Shown: positions 19,271 to 26,828 of the stretch, one piece after another
Numbering within the stretch: position 1 is the first letter of the stretch
How the letters are laid out: each line of letters opens with the position of its first letter
From: Candidatus Thermoflexus tengchongensis
GTDB lineage: Bacteria; Chloroflexota; Anaerolineae; Thermoflexales; Thermoflexaceae
DNA length: 45,733 nt
Assembly (NCBI GenBank): GCA_016842085.1
Contig: JAEVEX010000031.1
Coordinates: forward strand, 1 to 45,733
Direction: 5' to 3'
Made by a program: the position numbers and the translations under genes
The notes under the pieces: model-generated
The model's input: only the letters and a program-made list of their open reading frames with translations
Database searches by the model: none
What the model was told of the DNA's origin: nothing

Positions 19271-19397
19271 GCCTAACCCCGCATGCAGCGGACGCGGCTG
19301 GGCCGTGCGCCAGCGAGGGCGGGCTTTCGGGCCATGGCGGTTTCGCCTGCCGTGGCCGCTGGATGGCGATGCCGCGCCGCTGACGCCCTCGTTAGCC
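19271..19397 (+). other. attC site 2 (long)
   Basis: GCCTAAC (19271-19277) and GTTAGCC (19391-19397) bound 127 bp. The inner arms CAGCGG-A-CGCGGC (19285-19297) and GCCGCGCCGCTG (19371-19382) pair perfectly, with the single extrahelical base expected of attC. The long middle is itself self-complementary. Confidence 0.8.
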
Positions 19398-19710
19398 GGC
19401 GGCCGAACGCCGTTGTAATTCCCGGCGGGTGCGAGAAAAAACGAGAGAAAGGCCGTTTGCCGGGTTGCATTCGGTGATGGAAAGCGATGCGAAGGTTCCC
19501 GAAGAGCGGCAACCCGTTCAGGCCTTGCGGAAGGCACAAAGGAGTGGGCCGAAAAGCAGGGCGTGCGAGAAGACGGCCCATGGCACGGCCCACCTTGCGA
19601 GGGACCCCCTGGGCGGTTATGGCATGCGGCGTAGCGGTAGCGGCCCGGGAGGGCGTGGCTTGTGGTGCGGGCGGGTGAACGAGCCGAAGGCGCGGGGTTG
19701 GCCGTGTCGA
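19391..19710 (+). repeat. Duplicated non-coding cassette, copy 1
   Basis: The cassette begins at the attC2 crossover (GTTAGCCGGC). It includes a 178-bp block (19528-19705) found again at 21197-21374 with one mismatch; the upstream parts are alike but diverged. The length between shared words GTGATGG and CGGAAGGC differs by 13 bp between copies, which breaks every long frame, so coding is unlikely despite several open frames on both strands. Copy 1 continues to attC3 at 19857. Confidence 0.8.
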
Positions 19711-19856
19711 GCGAAGCTGTTCGGCTGCCCTGGCCAGGGTCACGGCGAAGCCGTTCGGCTGAGCTCGCGACGAAGCCGAGGGCAGGTGGGCCGGCGGCGA
19801 AGTGACGGTGGGCGGAAGCCGGAAGCGAGCGGCAAGGCTTTGAAGAGCGGGGTGGC

Positions 19857-19919
19857 GGCTAACCCCCGCTGCAGCCGACGCCTCGCTCCGCTCGGCGCGG
19901 CTGAGCTGGGTCGTTAGGA
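19857..19919 (+). other. attC site 3
   Basis: GGCTAAC (19857-19863) and GTTAGGA (19913-19919) bound a 63-bp site. The arms CAGCCG-A-CGCC and GGCGCGGCTG pair with one extrahelical A, and the loop is TCGCTCCGCTC. It closes the duplicated cassette. Confidence 0.8.
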
Positions 19920-20080
19920 AAGCCTGGAGGGCACCCATGCATTGTGTAGGGCTCTGTATTGTTTGTTACTGGTTTGGGGTTCATCGTATTAAGTGGTTAT
20001 CTGCTCATTGATGGAACTTTCTTTGACTTGAGCGGAATCGTGTTAGTATCTGGGGCAGCTTTGTTTGATCTCTTGCTTTG

Positions 20081-20094
20081 TGTAACGGGTTACA
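20081..20094 (+). promoter_or_regulatory. Palindrome upstream of the toxin-antitoxin genes
   Basis: TGTAACGGGTTACA is a perfect inverted repeat 45 bp before the antitoxin ATG. A possible promoter lies upstream (TTGACT 20023-20028, TAGTAT 20044-20049, 15-bp spacing). It may be the autoregulatory operator. The segment 19920-20138 is AT-rich and has no other gene. Confidence 0.45.
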
Positions 20095-20138
20095 GAATGT
20101 CACAACGAAACTTTTGACCCTCAGTCAGGAGGCGAAAT

Positions 20139-20384
20139 ATGGTTTCCGTACCAGGGTTTGATCGGATCACCTTTGACCCCAATGTCATGGGTGGACGCGC
20201 TTGCATTCGAGGTATGCGAATAACCGTCTCTCTGATCCTGAACCTGATCGCTAATGGAATGAGTGTTGAAGAAATCGTTGAAGCCTACCCCTATCTGGAG
20301 CCAGAAGACGTGCGCCAGGCGTTGCGTTATGCTGCCTGGCTGGCTGAAGAGGCCATCTATGCCCTGGAGTCGAGCCCAGCATGA
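20139..20384 (+). CDS. DUF433 antitoxin-like protein (VapB-type)
   Basis: 81 residues of the DUF433 family: RITFDPNVMGGRACIRGMRI followed by the helix-turn-helix-like VSLILNLIANGMSVEEIVEAYPYLEPEDVRQAL. Such proteins pair with DUF5615 PIN-like proteins as toxin-antitoxin systems. ATG 20139 has AGGAGG at 20127-20132. Its stop overlaps the next start by 4 bp (ATGA). It lies between attC sites 3 and 4, so it travels as a cassette with its partner. Confidence 0.9.
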   Translation: MVSVPGFDRITFDPNVMGGRACIRGMRITVSLILNLIANGMSVEEIVEAYPYLEPEDVRQALRYAAWLAEEAIYALESSPA

Positions 20385-20755
20385 GATTTCTGGCGGATAT
20401 GGGAATCTCACCGAGAACGGTGGCTTTTCTTCGGGAACTAGGATATGAGGCGGTGCATCTCCATGAAGAGGGGTTAGACCGCCTGGAAGATGCGGCGATC
20501 CTGGCCAAAGCGCGAGAGGAGGGTTTCATTCTGCTCACCCATGACCTGGACTTTGGGGAGCTCATCGCTGTCAGTGGTGCCCGGCTTCCCAGTGTCATCG
20601 TGTTTCGTCTGCGAAATATGCGTCCTGAGAATGTCAATAGGTATCTCCAGCACATAGTAGAAGAGCATGCGAAGGTTCTGGCGAGCGGTGCAATTATAAG
20701 CGTGACTGAAGGACGTATCCGGATTCGTGCTCTCCCCTTGCGAACAAGGAGGTAA
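20381..20755 (+). CDS. DUF5615 PIN-like toxin
   Basis: 124 residues. The N-terminal RFLADMGISPRTVAFLRELG carries the first acidic residue of the PIN-like site; HEEGLDRLEDAAILAKAREE and FILLTHDLDFGEL provide the others. PIN-like toxins are RNases neutralised by their partner antitoxin; activity here is inferred from family. It is translationally coupled to the DUF433 gene and ends 16 bp before attC site 4. Toxin-antitoxin cassettes commonly stabilise integron arrays. Confidence 0.9.
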   Translation: MRFLADMGISPRTVAFLRELGYEAVHLHEEGLDRLEDAAILAKAREEGFILLTHDLDFGELIAVSGARLPSVIVFRLRNMRPENVNRYLQHIVEEHAKVLASGAIISVTEGRIRIRALPLRTRR

Positions 20756-20771
20756 TCGCCATTGGGCAGAA

Positions 20772-20816
20772 GCCTAACCTCGCTTCGCCCGGCGCGGCTG
20801 AGCTGGATCGTTGGGC
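20772..20816 (+). other. attC site 4, one arm deleted
   Basis: GCCTAAC (20772-20778) and GTTGGGC (20810-20816) are intact, and GGCGCGGCTGAG remains, but the matching CAGCCGACGCC arm is absent. Compared with site 5 the loss lies between two CTCGCT words, suggesting slippage. The site is probably dead. Confidence 0.7.
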
Positions 20817-21025
20817 GGCGCGGCGTCCGACGCTCATCGCCAAGCAGTCCTGGCAAGCACCCGCGGCTATGAGGCGTCGTACATCCGCGTGAGCGTGTTC
20901 TCCTCATCGAGTCCACACGAGGTAGTGGGCCCAGCATGTGGCGCCGTCGCGCAAGCGGTCATCGCCTCAGGGGACGGCCTGAGGCAGGGCTTGTAGTCAG
21001 GCCGTCTGTCCTTCTCCACTTGCCC
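20817..21025 (+). other. Short cassette, uncertain small open frame
   Basis: 209 bp between attC sites 4 and 5. A 61-codon frame starting at 20811 (TTG, inside the attC) ends at 20996. It resembles nothing I recognise and has no ribosome site, so it may be a remnant. Confidence 0.3.
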
Positions 21026-21088
21026 GCCTAACCCCTCGCTGCAGCCGACGCCTCGCTCCGCTCGGCGCGGCTGAGCCACACGTTAGCC
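21026..21088 (+). other. attC site 5
   Basis: GCCTAAC (21026-21032) and GTTAGCC (21082-21088) bound 63 bp with arms CAGCCG-A-CGCC and GGCGCGGCTG, almost identical inside to site 3. It is the best-formed short attC of the array. Confidence 0.82.
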
Positions 21089-21380
21089 GGCAGCCGAAGG
21101 CTGTTGCCATTCCGAGCGAAAGAGGCGAGCAACGCCGTTGGCCGGGTTGCCCTGGGTGATGGAAAGCGATCCAATGATTTCCGGGGGGCCGCCCTTCGGA
21201 AGGCACAAAGGAGTGGGCCGAAAAGCAGGGCGTGCGAGAAGACGGCCCATGGCACGGCCCACCTTGCGAGAGACCCCCTGGGCGGTTATGGCATGCGGCG
21301 TAGCGGTAGCGGCCCGGGAGGGCGTGGCTTGTGGTGCGGGCGGGTGAACGAGCCGAAGGCGCGGGGTTGGCCGTATTGGG
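21082..21380 (+). repeat. Duplicated non-coding cassette, copy 2, truncated
   Basis: It starts at the site 5 crossover like copy 1 and shares the 178-bp block (21197-21374). It diverges from copy 1 right after GGCCGT at 21374, and no closing attC follows. The array therefore ends here, about 50 bp before the end of the minus-strand ABC ATPase gene. Confidence 0.8.
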
Positions 21381-21429
21381 GGAGACTGCCTGCGTTTGCC
21401 CGGATTTCGACTGGAGCACGCATGGGGTT

Positions 21430-22194
21430 TCAGGCCGGCCAGACCAGCCAGCCGGCTTCGGGATGCCGCTCCACCCGCATGGGGATCTCATAGGCGGCTT
21501 CCAGGAGGGCCGGTTGAAGGACCTCCTCCGGGGGGCCGAACGCCAGCGCCCGGCCGTTTTTCAGCAGCAGCAGCCGATCGCAGAAGCGGGCCGCCAGATG
21601 GAGATCGTGAATCGCCAGAACCCCCGCCATGCGATCTGTCCAGAGCATCTGGCGGATCAGCTGGAGCAGCCGAAGCTGGTATTTCAGGTCGAGATGGGCG
21701 AAGGCCTCGTCCAGCAGCAGGATGCGTGGGGTCTGGGCGAAGGCGCGGGCGATGAGCAGGCGCTGGCGTTCCCCCCCTGAAAGCGTCCCCACCGGTCGCT
21801 CTGCGAACGCGTGAGTCTCCGTCCGGATCATCGCCTGCTTGATATGCATACGGTCCGTTGCGGAAAGCGGCGACAGCCAGGCAAGATATGGGGTGCGCCC
21901 GAAGGAGACTACCTCCTCCCCGGTGAACGCCTCGGGAAGCGAAGCTCCTTGAGGAACCACAGCGATCCACCGTGCCCGATGCTCCGGTGGAAGCCGGTGA
22001 AGGGGAACATCCTCCCAGAGGATCGCACCAGCCTGAACGGGGATCACACCGCTCAGGGCGCGGAGCACCGTGGTCTTTCCCGCGCCGTTGGGGCCGATCA
22101 ATCCCAGCGCCTGACCCGGCTCCACCAGGAAACTTAACCCCGGGATGACCACGTGATCCCCATAGGCAACTCGTAAACGCTCGACCCGGAGCAT
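21430..22194 (-). CDS. ABC transporter ATPase, FecE/BtuD-like
   Basis: 254 residues: Walker A GPNGAGKTT, Q-loop VVPQGASLPEAFTGEEV, signature LSGGERQRL, Walker B RILLLDEAFAHLD, and switch His in AIHDLHLAARF. The sequence type is that of iron-siderophore/cobalamin/haem importers. No permease or binding protein lies beside it, so it is an orphan here; partners may have been lost when the integron arrived, or lie elsewhere. ATG 22194 is preceded by GGAGGGGA, better than the upstream ATG at 22215. Confidence 0.88.
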   Translation of the reverse strand: MLRVERLRVAYGDHVVIPGLSFLVEPGQALGLIGPNGAGKTTVLRALSGVIPVQAGAILWEDVPLHRLPPEHRARWIAVVPQGASLPEAFTGEEVVSFGRTPYLAWLSPLSATDRMHIKQAMIRTETHAFAERPVGTLSGGERQRLLIARAFAQTPRILLLDEAFAHLDLKYQLRLLQLIRQMLWTDRMAGVLAIHDLHLAARFCDRLLLLKNGRALAFGPPEEVLQPALLEAAYEIPMRVERHPEAGWLVWPA

Positions 22195-22416
22195 GCGATC
22201 TCCCCTCCGCTTCACGAGCAGGCAGGGCTGTCCGCATCGGGGATGGCCTCGCCGGTCCTGATTGCGATCCCATCTGCCCTCAGGAAACGACGTTCCCTCC
22301 CGTTCAGTTTAACCACCCCGCTCGGTCTCCGCAAAGCCGGAGAGCTACTCTAAGACGAATCCACCATCTGGTCCTGTTGTAATCCGGGGATTGTGACGAG
22401 CGATTCGCCCATCTAC

Positions 22417-22445
22417 TTGACAGTATCCAGATAAATTACTAAAAT
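22417..22445 (+). promoter_or_regulatory. Promoter of the sugar operon
   Basis: TTGACA (22417-22422) and TAAAAT (22440-22445) are separated by exactly 17 bp. Transcription should start near 22452, about 24 bases before the lacI-type start codon. It is the best sigma-70-type promoter in the window. Confidence 0.85.
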
Positions 22446-22453
22446 GTTCTTGA

Positions 22454-22471
22454 TGCTAACACGTGTTAGCA
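22454..22471 (+). promoter_or_regulatory. LacI-family operator
   Basis: TGCTAACACGTGTTAGCA is an 18-bp perfect palindrome with the central CG typical of LacI-family sites. It begins just after the predicted start point and ends 4 bp before the regulator's ATG. It suggests autorepression of the whole operon and leaves no room for a normal ribosome site. Confidence 0.85.
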
Positions 22472-22475
22472 AGCG

Positions 22476-23516
22476 ATGATGAGGCGACGATCTCCAACCG
22501 CAGAGGATGTGGCCCGCCTGGCCGGGGTTTCCCGGACCACGGTCTCGCTGGTGCTGAACGGGGTTTCCGATGCCCGGATCCCCCCGGAGACCCGACAGCG
22601 GGTCCTGGAGGCGGCGGCTCGCCTGAACTACCGCCCCCACGCGGGAGCCCGGCATCTGGTCCGCGGGCGCTCGGAGGTGATCGCCTTTGTGATGCGTCAG
22701 ACTCCCGATCAGGTTTTCGCGGATGCCTTCCTTCCGGAGGTGCTGCGGGGCCTGAGCGATGCCCTTCGAGAGGCGAATCTGCATCTGCTGCTCTTCCCCC
22801 TTGCCCCCGATCGTGCCCCTGAGGAGACCATCCGCCTGCTTCAGGAGCGCCGGGTTGATGGGATGGTTCTATCCGGCCCGCGCTTTGAGGATCGGGAGTG
22901 GCTGGAACGCTGGGGGCAGGAAACCCCGGTGGTTCTCCTGGGCCATCTGGCAAACAGTTCGCTCCCTTCTGTCGATGTGGATAATGGGCAGGCGGCCGCC
23001 ATGGCGACACGTCATCTGGTCCGGCTGGGCCATCGACGGATCGGGCTGATCACCAACGCGCCGCTCTCGTATACGGCCAGTTACGAGCGCTGGCTCGGCT
23101 ATCGTCAGGCCCTGGAGGAGGCAGGCCTGCCTTACGATGAAACCCTGGTCGCCTTCGGAGCCTTCACCCCGGCCAGCGGCGCGGCGGCGATGGAGCAATT
23201 GCTGAAGCTCCCGGATCCCCCCACCGCGGTCTTTGTGGCCAGCGATGTGGTCGCTTTTGGTGCCCTTCAGGTCATCCGCCGCCATGGCCTGCGAGTTCCC
23301 CAGGACCTGGCTCTCGTGGGCTTTGATGATGTGCCCCTGTCCGCCTACCTGGATCCCCCGCTGACCACCGTTCACCTGCCGGCGGAGGATCTGGGACGGG
23401 AGGCAGGCCGGATGTTACTCCAGTGGATCCGGGAAGGAAGGCCCCCCACCTCAACGATCCGGCTGGCCACCGGGCTGGTGATCCGTCAATCCTGTGGCGC
23501 AGGAGGTGGAGCATGA
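22476..23516 (+). CDS. LacI-family transcriptional repressor
   Basis: 346 residues. The N-terminal helix-turn-helix is TAEDVARLAGVSRTTVSLVL, followed by the hinge helix RVLEAAARLNYRPHAGARHL and a periplasmic-binding-protein-like sensor (VDGMVLSGP, PSVDVDNGQAA, HRRIGLITN, AVFVASDVVAFGAL, DLALVGFDDVP). It likely senses a sugar transported or made by the operon, perhaps trehalose or maltose. Two adjacent ATG codons (22476, 22479) are possible starts. Its stop overlaps the start of the binding-protein gene. Confidence 0.93.
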   Translation: MMRRRSPTAEDVARLAGVSRTTVSLVLNGVSDARIPPETRQRVLEAAARLNYRPHAGARHLVRGRSEVIAFVMRQTPDQVFADAFLPEVLRGLSDALREANLHLLLFPLAPDRAPEETIRLLQERRVDGMVLSGPRFEDREWLERWGQETPVVLLGHLANSSLPSVDVDNGQAAAMATRHLVRLGHRRIGLITNAPLSYTASYERWLGYRQALEEAGLPYDETLVAFGAFTPASGAAAMEQLLKLPDPPTAVFVASDVVAFGALQVIRRHGLRVPQDLALVGFDDVPLSAYLDPPLTTVHLPAEDLGREAGRMLLQWIREGRPPTSTIRLATGLVIRQSCGAGGGA

Positions 23517-24781
23517 AACGCGTTGGGTTTGCGCTGGTGGTTTTGATGCTGGCGGTCAGCGCCTGTGTGCCGGCCGCCACGCCGACCCCGGAACGGATCG
23601 TGGAGACCCGCGTCATTGAGCGGACGGTGCCGGTCGAAAAGACGGTTGAGGTCACCAAGGTGATCCCCACCCTGACCGTCATCGGTCCATGGGCCGGCGC
23701 GGAGATGGATCAGTTCCTCCCCGTCCTGAAGGCCGCGGAGGAGAAGCTCGGCGTTCAGATCCGCTACCGGATCTACCGCGCGGAGGATCTCTCCCAGGTC
23801 TTGCCGCCCCAGTTCGAAGCGAAGCAGGCCCCCGGCGATGTGATCTTCATGTGGGACTGGTGGGTCCGGGAGAACAAAGATCACGCGGTCGATCTCACGG
23901 ATCTCTGGCAGAAGGAGGCGAGCCAGTTCGTTATCCAGCCCAGCACCGTGGACGGCCGGGTTTACGCGGTTCCCTATGTTCTCTTTGTGAAGCCCGGCTT
24001 CTGGTATAAGAAGTCCTTCTTCCAGAAGCATAACCTGAAGCCGCCGACCACGTGGGAGGAGTTCCTGGCCCTCCTGGATCAGATCTCCAAGATCCCCGGC
24101 GTCAAGAAAGCGATCATCAGCGGTGATGGCGTGGGCTGGCCGTTGAGTGACATCGTGGAGCACTTCCTGATCACCTTCGGCGGGCCGGAGCTCCAGGAGA
24201 ACCTGATCGCCGGCAAGGTCCGGTTCACCGATCCCCAGGTCCGCGCCATCTTCGCGGAGCGCCTGGTTCCCCTCCTCGGCAAATACTTCAGCGACCCGGT
24301 GGAATGGACCCAGGCCATTGACCTCTGGTGGAACGAGGAATATGGCCTGTTCTTCATGGGGAACTGGCTGACCGGGATGGTGAAGGACCCGAACGACCTG
24401 GGCGTGTTCACCCTGCCCGGGGCGCGCGGGGTGGTGGGCGGCACCGACTGGGCGTTCATCCCCAAATACAGCGAAAACGTGGAGGCGGCCAAGCAGCTCA
24501 TTGCCTTCATGATCAGCAAGGAGGGGATGGAGATCCGGGCCAAACAGGGCGGCAAGCTCGCCAGCCGCAAGGACATCTCCCCCGACGTTTACCCGCCGGC
24601 CGACCGGGCCCTGGCGGAGGCCCTGGCGAAGATCGAGCGGCCGAACGTCCCGGACCTGGATGACACGGTGGGCGGGGACTGGCAGCGCACGTTCTGGGAT
24701 CAGTTGAAGCTCCTCTGGGTGCGCCCCCAGGCGCTGGATAGCGTGCTCCGGACCCTGGACGCTCGCTTCCCGACCCGGTAG
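23513..24781 (+). CDS. Sugar ABC transporter substrate-binding lipoprotein
   Basis: 422 residues. The signal MKRVGFALVVLMLAVSAC has a lipobox (LAVSAC) with the lipidated Cys at residue 18, followed by a Thr/Pro/Val linker and a MalE-like extracytoplasmic solute-binding fold (family 1). FMWDWWVRENK, VYAVPYVLFVKPGFWYKK and FFMGNWLTG are typical. It should deliver a di- or oligosaccharide to the two permeases. ATG 23513 overlaps the repressor stop (ATGA) and has AGGAGG upstream. A strong hairpin follows the gene. Confidence 0.92.
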   Translation: MKRVGFALVVLMLAVSACVPAATPTPERIVETRVIERTVPVEKTVEVTKVIPTLTVIGPWAGAEMDQFLPVLKAAEEKLGVQIRYRIYRAEDLSQVLPPQFEAKQAPGDVIFMWDWWVRENKDHAVDLTDLWQKEASQFVIQPSTVDGRVYAVPYVLFVKPGFWYKKSFFQKHNLKPPTTWEEFLALLDQISKIPGVKKAIISGDGVGWPLSDIVEHFLITFGGPELQENLIAGKVRFTDPQVRAIFAERLVPLLGKYFSDPVEWTQAIDLWWNEEYGLFFMGNWLTGMVKDPNDLGVFTLPGARGVVGGTDWAFIPKYSENVEAAKQLIAFMISKEGMEIRAKQGGKLASRKDISPDVYPPADRALAEALAKIERPNVPDLDDTVGGDWQRTFWDQLKLLWVRPQALDSVLRTLDARFPTR

Positions 24782-24852
24782 CGGGCTCCTCCTGCGCCGG
24801 CATCCGATGGGATTTTCCCTGGGGGCTCTCTTCCCACGCATTTCTGATTCTC

Positions 24853-24893
24853 CCCCTCCCCGTGGCCCGAAGCCACGGGGAGGGGCCATTTTA
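24853..24893 (+). terminator. Attenuator-like hairpin between binding protein and permeases
   Basis: A 14-bp stem (24853-24866 with 24872-24885, loop CCGAA) is followed by CCATTTTA. Partial termination or RNA protection here would raise binding protein over permease levels, a common arrangement in sugar ABC operons. Confidence 0.75.
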
Positions 24894-24959
24894 CCTCCTG
24901 GTAGGAACCGAGCGGTGTAAATCCTGCGCTCTCCGAATCCGGATCGGGAGTTGGGGAAT

Positions 24960-25868
24960 ATGCGGGCATGGCGATGGTGGAAGCGAATCGGACGCTGGGG
25001 AAGTTTTCTGGGGTTCACCGCACCAGCCCTGCTTCTCATTCTCTTTTTTATCATCCTCCCCGCCTTGCAGACCATCGCCCTTAGCTTCACCGACCGGCAG
25101 GGGGCCTTTGTGGGCCTGCGGAATTTCGTTCAGGTCCTCTCCGACCCCGACACCTTCAATCTCCCAGGCTTCCCGCCCGGCCCACCCCCATGGGGGTCGA
25201 TCGTCCACAACGCGGTGTGGATCCTGCTCCATCTTCCGCTGACGGTCGGGCTGGGTCTGATCCTGGCCGTGTTGCTGGATCGGGCCCGGGGGGCCACCTT
25301 CCTCAAATCCATTATCTTTCTGGGAATGGTCACGCCGATGATCGTGGGCGGCGTGATCATCCGCTTCCTGTTCGACGAGAACGCGGGGATTGTCACCGCG
25401 ATCCTGCGGGCCGTGGGGCTGACGGAGCTGGGGCGGAGCTGGACCGCTTACCCGGAGACGGCATTGCCGGCCCTGATCCTCGGGTCCGTCTGGCTCTGGG
25501 TCGGGTTCAGCATGATCCTTTACAGCGCCGGCCTGGCGACGATCCCGCGCGATTACTATGAGGCCGCCGCCGTGGATGGCGCAGGTCCCCTCCAGCAATT
25601 CTGGTATATCACCATCCCCAGCCTCCGCCCGGTCACGATGGTGATCGTGGCCATGACGGTCCTCTGGGAATTGAAGATCTTCGATATCGTCTACACGGCG
25701 ACCCTGGGCGGCCCGGGCGGGGCCACCATGGTGCTCGCCCTCCAGATGTATTTCTACGCCTTCCGGGCCCTGGAGTTCCATCGAGCAGCCACCGTGGCCA
25801 CCCTGCTGACGCTCTTCACGCTGATCGTCGGCCTCTGGTTCGTGCGGACTACACGTTCCCCGGAGTGA
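24960..25868 (+). CDS. Sugar ABC transporter permease, MalF/UgpA-like
   Basis: 302 residues with six predicted membrane helices. The first follows a basic N-terminus (GFTAPALLLILFFIILPAL). The cytoplasmic EAA loop reads YYEAAAVDGAGPLQQFWYI, which docks with the ATPase. No MalK-type ATPase gene is in this operon, so a shared ATPase elsewhere is likely. ATG 24960 with GGGAG at about 24946 is preferred to TTG 24951. Confidence 0.92.
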   Translation: MRAWRWWKRIGRWGSFLGFTAPALLLILFFIILPALQTIALSFTDRQGAFVGLRNFVQVLSDPDTFNLPGFPPGPPPWGSIVHNAVWILLHLPLTVGLGLILAVLLDRARGATFLKSIIFLGMVTPMIVGGVIIRFLFDENAGIVTAILRAVGLTELGRSWTAYPETALPALILGSVWLWVGFSMILYSAGLATIPRDYYEAAAVDGAGPLQQFWYITIPSLRPVTMVIVAMTVLWELKIFDIVYTATLGGPGGATMVLALQMYFYAFRALEFHRAATVATLLTLFTLIVGLWFVRTTRSPE

Positions 25869-25874
25869 AGCGCG

Positions 25875-26705
25875 ATGCGGCGATGGGGACGGGAACTGGC
25901 GGTGAACGCGCTGGCGTGGGGGGTGGGCCTGATCTGGATCATCCCCTTCATCGGCATCCTGATGAGCGCCCTGCGCCCCCAGAGCGAGCTGATCCACGGG
26001 TGGTGGCAGTTCTCCTCCTTCACCATCTCCCTGGATAACTTCCTGAAGGCCTGGAACCATCCCACCGCTCCCATCGGACAGGGGATCCGCAACTCCCTGG
26101 TGGTGGTGATCCCGGCTACGGTCCTGCCGATCTTCATCGGGGCGATGGCGGCTTACGCGCTGCTGCGCTTCCCCTTCCCGTTGCGGGATCCCCTCTTCCT
26201 GACGATCGTCCTCCTGATGGCCATCCCTCAGCAGATGGTGGCCGTTCCCCTCTTCCGGTTCCTGCGGGATCTGGGGCTGATCAACAACTATCTCGGGCTG
26301 ATCCTGGTGCACACGGCGTGGGCGCTGCCCTGGGTGATCCTCTTCCTGCGGAACTATTTCTCCACCCTGCCGCCGGAGATCGAGGAGGCGGCCAGCCTGG
26401 ATGGGGCGAGCCGGTTCCAGATCTTCACCCGGATCGTGCTGCCTCTCAGCCTGCCCGGCCTGGCCTCGGCGGCCGCCCTGCAGCTGACCTGGGCCTGGAA
26501 CGATTTCTTCATGGCGCTGATCCTGATCTACGATCCGGATATGCTGGTGGCCACCCAGCGCATTCCCCTGCTGCGGGGCCAGTATCATATCGATTGGGGT
26601 GTGCTGACCGCCGCTTCCATCCTGACCATGAGCGTGCCGATCCTGGTGTTCGCACTGCTCCAGCGCTATTACATCCGGGGTCTGATCGGGTGGACCCTGA
26701 AATAG
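25875..26705 (+). CDS. Sugar ABC transporter permease, MalG/UgpE-like
   Basis: 276 residues with six predicted membrane helices and the EAA loop EEAASLDGASRFQIFTRI. It should form the channel as a heterodimer with the preceding permease, whose stop lies 6 bp upstream. The C-terminus (YYIRGLIGWTLK) is typical of the MalG/carbohydrate uptake-1 type. Confidence 0.93.
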   Translation: MRRWGRELAVNALAWGVGLIWIIPFIGILMSALRPQSELIHGWWQFSSFTISLDNFLKAWNHPTAPIGQGIRNSLVVVIPATVLPIFIGAMAAYALLRFPFPLRDPLFLTIVLLMAIPQQMVAVPLFRFLRDLGLINNYLGLILVHTAWALPWVILFLRNYFSTLPPEIEEAASLDGASRFQIFTRIVLPLSLPGLASAAALQLTWAWNDFFMALILIYDPDMLVATQRIPLLRGQYHIDWGVLTAASILTMSVPILVFALLQRYYIRGLIGWTLK

Positions 26706-26828
26706 TGAGCGATGCGCGTTCATGGCGTTTCGGCAATTTCTCAGGACTTGTGCTGTTCGGTGCCTGACCTCGGAAGCCGCGGGGGAGATTCAACGGTGTA
26801 ACTTCTATCTCTGAGCGGAGACCACGCA

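Noticed and set aside
19273-19938. Long open frames on both strands across the duplicated cassette
   Set aside because: They run through attC sites, have low-complexity translation and lose frame between the two cassette copies (13-bp difference upstream of the shared block).
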